Under the pieces are notes generated by a model. The model was not told where the DNA came from, did not search any database, and was given only the letters and a program-made list of their open reading frames with translations. A program made the translations under genes and the position numbers. From an uncultured Alphaproteobacteria bacterium (GTDB lineage Bacteria > Pseudomonadota > Alphaproteobacteria > Micavibrionales > UBA1664), in assembly GCA_943789475.1 (NCBI GenBank), contig CALSUG010000002.1, positions 124,001 through 188,000 of the forward strand: 64,000 bases of DNA, written 5' to 3'. Positions 54,905-62,468 of this stretch are shown here, one piece after another (within the stretch, counting starts at the first letter, position 1; every line of letters starts with the position of its first letter).

Positions 54905-55813
54905 ATGAATAACACAATTATTACGATTTTTGGTGCAACGGGTTTTATTGGATCAGAAACTGTCCGCGTTTTGGCTGCACAAGGATATATCTTACGCTTA
55001 CCACGCAGACATCCAAAAAAGGCAGATATGCTAAAATTTAACGGTGATGTTGGACAAATTGTTCCTATTACATGTGATTATACAGCTAAGGGTATTGATA
55101 GTGTCATTGCAGGATCACATGCGGTGATTAATTGTACGGGAATTTTGGTGGAAAAGGGACATAAATCATTTATGGGTACGCACTGTTATTTAGCTGAAGA
55201 TATTGCAAAATCGTGTACAAAAAATGGGGTTGAACAATTGGTTCACATTAGCGCATTAGGTGTTGATAAATCACGTTCTCACTATGGGAAAAGTAAGCTA
55301 TCTGGTGAACAGGTTATTTGCAAAAATTTTGATAAGGTGATGATCATACGCCCGTCTATTGTTTTTGGTGTACAAGACAATTTTTTCAATATGTTTGCAA
55401 AAATAGGAACTGTTTCACCACTTTTACCTTTAATAGGTGGCGGTAAAACATTATTTCAACCTATTTATGTTGGAGATGTTGCAAAGGCGATTTCAAATGC
55501 CATTAAAAATAAATCCTTGGGTATATATGAATTGGGCGGACCAGATATTGTGTCATTCAAAGACATTTTAAAGAAGTTAAAATCATATACAGGACAAAAA
55601 TTTTGCTTGTTACCCTTGCCTTTTTTTATTGCAAAAATTCAAGCTGTGATGATGAGTATTTTACCAAATGCGCCTATAACGATTGATCAAATTCGATCAC
55701 TTAAAACGGATTCGATTGTTGATAAACATGCCATGACTTTGTCTGATTTAAATGTTAAACCAACACCTATGGATCAAATTTTACCATCATATTTGGAACG
55801 ATTTAAAAAATGA
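54905..55813 (+). CDS. NDUFA9-like atypical short-chain reductase
   Basis: 302 residues. NAD(P)-binding motif FGATGFIGSETVR near the N-terminus, then HISALGVDKSRSHYGKSKLSGEQ, where YGKSK gives the Tyr-x-x-x-Lys pair, and IIRPSIVFGVQDNFFNMF, a run typical of the complex I NDUFA9 subunit family. A role in respiratory complex I or in ubiquinone-linked metabolism is inferred. The ATG at 54905 puts the nucleotide motif at the normal distance; a TTG at 54869 is less likely. It overlaps surA by four bases. Confidence 0.85.
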   Translation: MNNTIITIFGATGFIGSETVRVLAAQGYILRLPRRHPKKADMLKFNGDVGQIVPITCDYTAKGIDSVIAGSHAVINCTGILVEKGHKSFMGTHCYLAEDIAKSCTKNGVEQLVHISALGVDKSRSHYGKSKLSGEQVICKNFDKVMIIRPSIVFGVQDNFFNMFAKIGTVSPLLPLIGGGKTLFQPIYVGDVAKAISNAIKNKSLGIYELGGPDIVSFKDILKKLKSYTGQKFCLLPLPFFIAKIQAVMMSILPNAPITIDQIRSLKTDSIVDKHAMTLSDLNVKPTPMDQILPSYLERFKK

Positions 55814-57066
55814 AATTATACTTAGCATTCTTTTTTATTGCAGTAATCGGCATAATTGCGCCGCCGTCACATGCACAACGCTCGGATTCGATTGCCGCGG
55901 TTGTTAATGGCGATGTCATTACCTACACGGATTTATATGATCGTATGAGTTTGATTTTGAAATCATCTGGTATGCCTGACACACAGAAATTTAAAGAACG
56001 ATTATTGCCTCAAGTTTTGACAGGTTTAATTACAGAGCAAATTCAATTACAGGAAGCAAAAAAATTGGGATTTGATGTTTCAAGTGATGAAATTGCAAAA
56101 GGATTTGCAGAATTATCAGGTCAAAATCGTTTAAAACCTGAACAGTTCAAATCTATTTTAAAACGTCAAAAGGTTCAAATTGGAACCTTGGAAAAACAAA
56201 TTGAGTCACAATTGGCGTGGGGAAAAGTTGTTCAAAAAGAAATTCGCCCTCGTATTGCGTTGAGTGACGCAGAAATTAATGCAGAAGTTGAAAGGTTAGA
56301 AAAAAGAGAAGGGCAAGAAGAATTCTTTGTGGCTGAGATTTTTATGCCCGTTAATGATAACGCTGCTGAAAAAGATGTTCGTAAAGCCGCAGCCGATCTT
56401 TCAAAACAGTTAAAACAAAATGTTAAAAAATTTCCTGCGGCAGCACGCCAATTTTCACAAAGTTCAACTGCGGCCAATGGTGGTATTATTGGTTGGATAA
56501 CTGCTGATCAATTGGGCGAAGATATCGAATTTACATTGTCTAAAATGGATGAAAATATGGTGAGTTCCGCAATTAAAAATGATGAAGGGTACACGATATT
56601 ATTTGTTCGTGATAAACGTATAATTGATTTAGGGAATGCACAGGTTCAAGAAAAATTACGTATAAAAATGGCCGTTTTCGAAATACCAGAAAACCAATCT
56701 GATCGGAACGAATTAAATGATATCGTCGATGATTTCCGTCGTGATGTGAAAGGTTGTCTTGATATCTTAAAGCGCACGGCGAAGATGCAAAATGTTCGTT
56801 TGGATGAGGTTGATGATGAAGTCTCTAATATTTCACCCAATATAAATGATGCTATTGCCGATATTAATATTGGTGAGGTAGGAAAAAATATAACAACCGA
56901 AACACATATCACTGTTCCAATGTTATGTGGTCGTGACGGTGGTGGTGAAAATACTGCGTTAAAACGTGAAATTGAAAATCGTATGGGTACACAGCGTATG
57001 GATATTTTGCAAAAACGTTATTTGCGTGACCTCATTTCAGACGCATATATTGAACGTCGTGTTTAA
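55810..57066 (+). CDS. surA: SurA-like periplasmic peptidyl-prolyl isomerase
   Basis: Outer-membrane-protein chaperone. 418 residues. Signal peptide to AHA (about 22), N-terminal SurA helical domain (IAAVVNGDVITYTDLYDRM), and a parvulin PPIase domain at about 170-280 (FFVAEIFMPVNDNAAEK, AARQFSQSSTAANGGIIGWI). The second parvulin repeat of enteric SurA is not obvious. It is followed after two bases by rsmA, the usual pair, though pdxA is absent between them. Confidence 0.9.
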   Translation: MKLYLAFFFIAVIGIIAPPSHAQRSDSIAAVVNGDVITYTDLYDRMSLILKSSGMPDTQKFKERLLPQVLTGLITEQIQLQEAKKLGFDVSSDEIAKGFAELSGQNRLKPEQFKSILKRQKVQIGTLEKQIESQLAWGKVVQKEIRPRIALSDAEINAEVERLEKREGQEEFFVAEIFMPVNDNAAEKDVRKAAADLSKQLKQNVKKFPAAARQFSQSSTAANGGIIGWITADQLGEDIEFTLSKMDENMVSSAIKNDEGYTILFVRDKRIIDLGNAQVQEKLRIKMAVFEIPENQSDRNELNDIVDDFRRDVKGCLDILKRTAKMQNVRLDEVDDEVSNISPNINDAIADINIGEVGKNITTETHITVPMLCGRDGGGENTALKREIENRMGTQRMDILQKRYLRDLISDAYIERRV

Positions 57067-57068
57067 TC

Positions 57069-57902
57069 GTGTGTGATTCTGTCGAAAATTTACCCCCATT
57101 ACGTGATATCATCCGTGATAATGATTTACGCGCGACCAAAGCCTTGGGACAAAATTTTCTATGCGACCTTAACCTGACCCGTAAAATTGCACGTCATGCC
57201 GATATTCAACTCAACGACCATGTCATTGAAATTGGCCCTGGCCCTGGCGGCCTCACCCGTGGAATATTATTAGAAGGTGGACAAAATTTAACCGCGATAG
57301 AATTCGACGCGCGCGCCGTTCGTGCATTACAAAGTTTGGACGAGGCATCGGGCGAACGGTTGAACCTCATTCATGGTGATGCGTTAAAAGACGACACAAT
57401 GAAATATGGTGATGATGGCACGCGTAAAATCGTTGCCAACCTGCCATACAATATTGCAACACCACTCCTGATTGGATGGTTAAAACAAATACATGCCTAT
57501 GGCGCGGACGCATACCAATCGATTACGGTTATGGTTCAAAAGGAAGTTGCCGAACGAATGTGCGCGACGGACAATACCAAACAATATGGGCGCCTTGGCG
57601 TTTTGTGCCAATGGTTATGTGATGCACGGATTTGTTTTGACGTGCCTGCATCGGCCTTTGTGCCGCCACCAAAGGTCACGTCATCAATTATTCAATTAAT
57701 ACCTAAAAAACGTAATGATGATATTGCGTTTGAAGTGATTGAGAAATTGACGGAGAATGCATTTGGCCAACGGCGTAAAACAATTCGACAATCATTGAAA
57801 AAATATAAAGATACGGTTGAGGCCACAGGAATTGATAATTCACAACGTGCTGAAAATTTATCAATTAGTGATTTTCTTAATATTGCAAAACACATGTCAT
57901 GA
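57069..57902 (+). CDS. rsmA: 16S rRNA adenine dimethyltransferase RsmA (KsgA)
   Basis: Dimethylates A1518 and A1519 of 16S rRNA during small-subunit maturation. 277 residues from a GTG start. N-terminal ATKALGQNFLCD, SAM motif VIEIGPGPGGLTRGIL, and the catalytic NLPYNIATPLLIGWL are all present. It overlaps the following SDR gene by four bases. Confidence 0.95.
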   Translation: MCDSVENLPPLRDIIRDNDLRATKALGQNFLCDLNLTRKIARHADIQLNDHVIEIGPGPGGLTRGILLEGGQNLTAIEFDARAVRALQSLDEASGERLNLIHGDALKDDTMKYGDDGTRKIVANLPYNIATPLLIGWLKQIHAYGADAYQSITVMVQKEVAERMCATDNTKQYGRLGVLCQWLCDARICFDVPASAFVPPPKVTSSIIQLIPKKRNDDIAFEVIEKLTENAFGQRRKTIRQSLKKYKDTVEATGIDNSQRAENLSISDFLNIAKHMS

Positions 57903-58639
57903 AACATATTTTGATTACAGGATCGAGCAGTGGATTGGGCGAAGCCCTCGCGCTCAACTATGCATCTGAAAATATTTTATTATCTTTATGTGGTCGCGAT
58001 AAAAAACGCCTTGATGCAATAGGTGGGCAGTGCAAAAAGTTAGGCGCAAATGTTCATACAAAAATTATCGATGTATTGGACAAACAATCCATGGAAAAAT
58101 GGATCATCGCGCGTGATAAAAAGCACTCTATCGATATTATTGTCGCCAATGCAGGGATCAGTGGTACAGATGATAGTTTGACCAGCGCTGAAAAAATATT
58201 CGATATTAATATGGGCGGTGTCGTGAATACCATTCACCCAATAATTCCACGAATGCAGGAAAGACGTACAGGGCAAATCGCATTGGTATCGTCATTGGCA
58301 GGATATAAAGGATTATCATCCGCACCGGCCTATTCCGCAAGTAAGGTTTTTGTGAAGGGTTATGGGGAGGCTCTGCGCGGAAAATTATCACCCGATGGCA
58401 TAAAGGTGAATGTTATTTGTCCTGGGTTTGTGCGTTCACGCATCACCGATCAAAATGATTTTCCAATGCCCGGATTTATGGAGGCGGACAAGGCCGCCAA
58501 AATCATTGTAAATGGGTTAGAAAAAAACAAACCGGTCATTGCCTTTCCATGGTTTATGCGTTTTGGCGTATGGTTTTTATCCACCCTTCCCGCCTTTATC
58601 GCAGAATGGATCACATGCCTACTTCCTAAAAAATCATAA
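57899..58639 (+). CDS. Short-chain dehydrogenase/reductase
   Basis: 246 residues, NAD(P)H-dependent. Cofactor motif TGSSSGLG at 7-14, the structural NAG in VANAGISG, catalytic Ser in LVSSLAGY and YSASK with Tyr and Lys. A hydrophobic C-terminal segment (WFMRFGVWFLSTLPAFIAEW) may tie it to the membrane, as in lipid- or polymer-related SDRs. Substrate unknown. Coupled to rsmA. Confidence 0.92.
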   Translation: MKHILITGSSSGLGEALALNYASENILLSLCGRDKKRLDAIGGQCKKLGANVHTKIIDVLDKQSMEKWIIARDKKHSIDIIVANAGISGTDDSLTSAEKIFDINMGGVVNTIHPIIPRMQERRTGQIALVSSLAGYKGLSSAPAYSASKVFVKGYGEALRGKLSPDGIKVNVICPGFVRSRITDQNDFPMPGFMEADKAAKIIVNGLEKNKPVIAFPWFMRFGVWFLSTLPAFIAEWITCLLPKKS

Positions 58640-58656
58640 TTATTTTCTCTAATTTG

Positions 58657-58900
58657 ATGGAACAACCTTCGACTGTTAAAATTATTCCATAACGTAAATC
58701 ATATAAAGAAAGTTAAAAAATGGTGGAATGACGATAATGCAGAAACAAGAAAGTTTTTAGAAAGAGGTGTTTTTTATATTGTGTATCCTCCTCTAAGAAG
58801 GTTGTGGAATAAAGTAAAACGTTCAAAACGAGTAAATAATATAATGGATGGTGTTCTTATAATAATTGGTGCCAGTATAATATTGTCACTACCATTTTAA
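58657..58900 (+). pseudogene. Frame-disrupted small membrane protein gene
   Basis: An ATG at 58657 opens MEQPSTVKIIP and stops at 58692. One base over, a frame runs without a start codon of normal type to the TAA at 58898-58900 and reads like a real protein: HIKKVKKWWNDDNAETRKFL, then YIVYPPLRRLWNKVKRSKR and a hydrophobic end (DGVLIIIGASIILSLPF). A single-base change near 58690 would join them. It may be a pseudogene, a sequencing error or a programmed frameshift. Confidence 0.4.
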
Positions 58901-58902
58901 TT

Positions 58903-60063
58903 TCATAATCCACCAAACTTGGCACGGAGGATATCGGCGTATACCTCCATCGTGGCGTTACACATTTTATCTTTTGTGAAATTATCACTCACATGTGCGA
59001 TTGACCGTGTCGCCAGCTCAGTCCGTTGTTCATCATTCATCGCCAATGCCTGACGCAACGATTCCGCCAATGCATCCGCATCACCAACGGGGAATAACCA
59101 CCCTGTTTGTTTATGAATGACCGTTTCCTTGAACCCACCATAATCAGAAGCAATTACAGGACGACCCATCGCTTGTGCCTCAATCGGTGTACGCCCGAAC
59201 CCTTCGGGAACGATTGACGGTGCAACAACGATTGATGATAGATAATATGCCGCGGGCATATCCGTACAATTATCAACAATACGCACCATACCTGATAAAT
59301 TTTTTTCGGTTATTGATTTTTCTAATTCTTCTTGAAATTCATTACGTCCTTGGTTTGGTCCAACCATGATACAAAAAATATCGCGACGACCCAATTTTTC
59401 CAATGCATCAATCAATACCTGATGCCCCTTAATACGACTAACCCGTCCGGGCATAAGGATGAGGGGAACACCATCTGGTGCTCTCCATTGCTTTGCCAAA
59501 TTCATTGCACGTTCGGCGGTGACCAATTCGGGTTGAAATTTTTCTAAATCGACACTGCGCGGAATTGTGACCAAATTACGTGGATCAACATCAAAAAATT
59601 CACGAACATAATCACCAATAAAATTCGATATTGCAATTACACGGTTCCCTCGTGTCATCACACTATTGTACCAATGTTTTACACGGTTTTCATTCCCCTT
59701 ATATGCCGCATGAACGGTTGTTACAAATGGTGTACGCATACCCTTACACGCCCAATACGCACTCCATGCTGGTGCACGTGATCTCACATGTACAATATCA
59801 ACATCATGTTTTACAATTAATTTTTTCAAACGTTGCGTATTACGCCAAATCGTTAATGGGTTTTTGGAATGAACGGGTAAATCAATATGATCAGATTTAA
59901 TACGGAGGAGGTCAGGGACACGCGACCCGCCATTGGATACCACAATCGACCGTGCGCCCGATTTTACAATTTCGGATGCAATATCAATGCATCCTTGTTC
60001 CGCACCGCCAATGCCCAATTCAGGGATGATTTGCATGATTGTTAATTTTTTTGTGTCTTGCAT
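58903..60063 (-). CDS. Glycosyltransferase family 4
   Basis: 386 residues, a GT-B enzyme adding sugars to envelope polysaccharide or lipopolysaccharide. N-terminal [19 protein letters not shown] is the usual acceptor-side loop, and the donor side has [26 protein letters not shown] with the Glu pair of the EX7E motif. It is soluble or peripheral. Convergent with the SDR run and divergent from the hydrolase gene. Confidence 0.92.
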   Translation of the reverse strand: MQDTKKLTIMQIIPELGIGGAEQGCIDIASEIVKSGARSIVVSNGGSRVPDLLRIKSDHIDLPVHSKNPLTIWRNTQRLKKLIVKHDVDIVHVRSRAPAWSAYWACKGMRTPFVTTVHAAYKGNENRVKHWYNSVMTRGNRVIAISNFIGDYVREFFDVDPRNLVTIPRSVDLEKFQPELVTAERAMNLAKQWRAPDGVPLILMPGRVSRIKGHQVLIDALEKLGRRDIFCIMVGPNQGRNEFQEELEKSITEKNLSGMVRIVDNCTDMPAAYYLSSIVVAPSIVPEGFGRTPIEAQAMGRPVIASDYGGFKETVIHKQTGWLFPVGDADALAESLRQALAMNDEQRTELATRSIAHVSDNFTKDKMCNATMEVYADILRAKFGGL

Positions 60064-60110
60064 CTTAACTATATCTTTTTTGAATGATTCTTATGGATTA
60101 TAGTTGAAAT

Positions 60111-60851
60111 ATGACAGACATCAAATTTATTGACGGACCAAACGGTAAAACCGCATATCAATTCGTTGAAGGCGATAATGATCTTCCTCCTATTGTATTT
60201 TTATGTGGTTTTAAATCCGACATGGGGGGTAGCAAGGCTGAATGGCTTCAGGATTATTGTGTTGCCAATAATCGTACATATTTACGATTTGATTATTTTG
60301 CTCATGGGCAATCGGATGGTGATTTTAAAAATTATACAATTAGCCGCGGTGTTATGGATTCCGTATTCATGATGAATGAATTTATTAAACGTCCGGCCAT
60401 TGTTATTGGATCGTCCATGGGTGGGTGGATCGCCATGCGTTTGATACAAATGATGCCTGATCTCATTCATGGTTTTATAGGTATTGCTGCCGCACCTGAT
60501 TTTACACGTAAAATATATGCACAACTGGATGATGGACACCTCAACCAATTACAGGAAAAGGGATATATAGAAGAAGACAGTGGTTACGACGAACCCTATA
60601 TCTTTACACAAGCACTTTTTGATGATGGTGAAAGTCAATCTGTTATGGATCGTCCGATTGAATTTGATGGTGCGGTTCACCTTATCCAAGGTAAGGAAGA
60701 TACATCTGTTGATTGGCATGTGCCCGATGCGATTAATACTGTGTTTGATGGGCGCGCCGAAATCACATTGATTGATGATGGCGATCACAGTCTGTCTAGA
60801 CCACAAGATTTGGACATCTTACAAGGCGCGATTGAAAAAATGTCATCTTGA
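60111..60851 (+). CDS. Alpha/beta hydrolase
   Basis: 246 residues, single alpha/beta hydrolase domain. Nucleophile elbow VIGSSMGGW (Ser), probable acid Asp in GKEDTSVDW, and His in DDGDHSLSRP. Oxyanion hole region VFLCGFKSDMGG. It resembles the serine hydrolases of the palmitoyl-thioesterase/BAAT-like or carboxylesterase type; substrate unknown. It ends 36 bases before tRNA-Ser. Confidence 0.9.
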   Translation: MTDIKFIDGPNGKTAYQFVEGDNDLPPIVFLCGFKSDMGGSKAEWLQDYCVANNRTYLRFDYFAHGQSDGDFKNYTISRGVMDSVFMMNEFIKRPAIVIGSSMGGWIAMRLIQMMPDLIHGFIGIAAAPDFTRKIYAQLDDGHLNQLQEKGYIEEDSGYDEPYIFTQALFDDGESQSVMDRPIEFDGAVHLIQGKEDTSVDWHVPDAINTVFDGRAEITLIDDGDHSLSRPQDLDILQGAIEKMSS

Positions 60852-60887
60852 CTTATGCACGGGTATCGCCGATAACAAACGATCTAA

Positions 60888-60977
60888 GGAGAGGTGGCCG
60901 AGTGGCTTAAGGCGCACGCTTGGAAAGCGTGTTTAGGGTTAAACCTAACGTGGGTTCGAATCCCATCCTCTCCGCCA
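60888..60977 (+). tRNA. tRNA-Ser(GGA)
   Basis: 90 bases with encoded CCA. Acceptor GGAGAGG/CCTCTCC with discriminator G, the long variable arm of a class II tRNA, and the anticodon stem CACGC/GCGTG around TTGGAAA, giving anticodon GGA, which reads UCC. An integrase gene follows 162 bases later, so the 3' end is a probable attachment site. Confidence 0.97.
60953..60977 (+). other. Probable attachment site at the 3' end of tRNA-Ser
   Basis: Inferred from the adjacent P4-type integrase; tRNA 3' ends are the usual target of this family. The second copy was not seen inside the window, so the exact core cannot be defined. Confidence 0.35.
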
Positions 60978-61090
60978 TTGATCTATCCAACACCATCCAA
61001 TAAAATCCACAAGAACAATATATATCAACAGTTGTACGGTATTTTTTGTGCAGTATCATCCAATATTATTTATTGGCATCCATAAATTTT

Positions 61091-61137
61091 GGGGGTATAG
61101 TTGGGGGTATAATAAAAAAGCGAAAAAATTATACCCC
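61091..61137. repeat. GGGGGTATA direct and inverted repeats before the integrase
   Basis: Two direct copies of GGGGGTATA (61091-61099 and 61103-61111) and one inverted TATACCCC (61130-61137). The second and third also form a 10-bp hairpin, GGGGTATAAT/ATTATACCCC, ending two bases before the integrase ATG. Such repeats before P4-type integrase genes are likely arm-type binding sites or an autoregulatory operator. Confidence 0.6.
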
Positions 61138-61139
61138 AA

Positions 61140-62321
61140 ATGAAATTAAACGACAAAGCATGTAAAAATAAAAAACCAACGGATAAGCCTGTTAAAATGG
61201 CAGACGGTGGAGGTTTGTTTCTTCTCGTTCAACCAAATGGTAAAAAATATTGGCGTATGAAATATCGTTATATGAACAAAGAACGGTTATTATCCTTTGG
61301 CGAATACCCGCTTGTATCATTGGCGGATGCCAGAAATAAACGTGAAGAAGCAAAAAAACTCTTACTTGAAAAAATAGACCCATCAGAACAAAAGAAACAA
61401 GATAAGCGTCAAAAAGAAATTGAAGCCGAAAATTCATTCAAAGCAATTGCGCTGGAATGGCATAAAAATCAATCAGAATTATGGAGTGACAGTCATGCCA
61501 AATACACACTAAGACGGTTGGAACAAAATATATTCCCATCCTTTGGAAATAAACCGATCATTACTATTGAAGCACCTGAAATATTAGATACCTTAAAAAA
61601 AGTACAAGATCGTGGCGCAAATGAAATGGCGACCCGATTAAGGTCAATATGTAGCCAAGTATTCAGATATGGAATTGTTACAGGTCGTGCAAGCAGGAAT
61701 CCAGCGCAAGATATTCACGGCGCATTAAAACCATATAAAAAATCACATTTCGCCAGTATTGAGATAAACGAAATTCCTGAATTTTTAAAAACCCTCAATA
61801 AAAATGATGCTCGATTATACAAGCACACACAATTAGCCGTTAAGATGTTGATGTTAACATTTGTACGCACAAGTGAAATGATCGAGGCAACATGGGATGA
61901 ATTTGATCTTGAAAACGCACAATGGTTTATTCCTGCTGAACGCATGAAAATGAAACAACCACATATCGTTCCCTTATCGACACAGGTTTTAGATATTTTG
62001 TTAGAGTTAAAGGCATTATCACCAAACAGTGATTATATTTTCCCAAGCCAGTTTGGGCACAAAAAACACATGAGCAACAATACAATTTTAAAAGCGTTGG
62101 AACGTATGGGATATAAAGGGAAAATGACAGGTCATGGTTTTCGCGCTTTAGCGATGAGTGCGATTAAAGAAAAACTAAATTATCGTCATGAGGTCGTAGA
62201 TAGGCAATTAGCACACGCACCACGTAGTAAAGTTGATCGAGCCTATGATAGAGCAAAATTTTTGGATGATCGTGTTATCATGATGCAAGAATGGGCAGAT
62301 TATTTAGAGAAACTAAGTTAA
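61140..62321 (+). CDS. P4-type tyrosine recombinase (integrase)
   Basis: 393 residues, catalyses integration and excision of the element at tRNA-Ser. N-terminal DUF4102 arm-binding domain (about 1-85, with DGGGLFLLVQPNGKKYWRMK), a SAM-like core-binding domain (about 100-180), and a catalytic domain with Arg243, His332, Arg335, His359 and nucleophile Tyr369. All the catalytic residues are present, so it looks functional. Its start lies next to an inverted repeat that could hide the ribosome site. Confidence 0.96.
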   Translation: MKLNDKACKNKKPTDKPVKMADGGGLFLLVQPNGKKYWRMKYRYMNKERLLSFGEYPLVSLADARNKREEAKKLLLEKIDPSEQKKQDKRQKEIEAENSFKAIALEWHKNQSELWSDSHAKYTLRRLEQNIFPSFGNKPIITIEAPEILDTLKKVQDRGANEMATRLRSICSQVFRYGIVTGRASRNPAQDIHGALKPYKKSHFASIEINEIPEFLKTLNKNDARLYKHTQLAVKMLMLTFVRTSEMIEATWDEFDLENAQWFIPAERMKMKQPHIVPLSTQVLDILLELKALSPNSDYIFPSQFGHKKHMSNNTILKALERMGYKGKMTGHGFRALAMSAIKEKLNYRHEVVDRQLAHAPRSKVDRAYDRAKFLDDRVIMMQEWADYLEKLS

Positions 62322-62468
62322 TTAAAAATGTCGTAAGTTTATCACCCACAATTCGATTTAGAATTTAAGTTATTCTGTTTTATTGAAAATAACTTGACCT
62401 AATTAAATTTCATAATTACTAATTAATTCCTATAAAAATTATAAAAACAGGGTTGTGCTTTGAACGAT

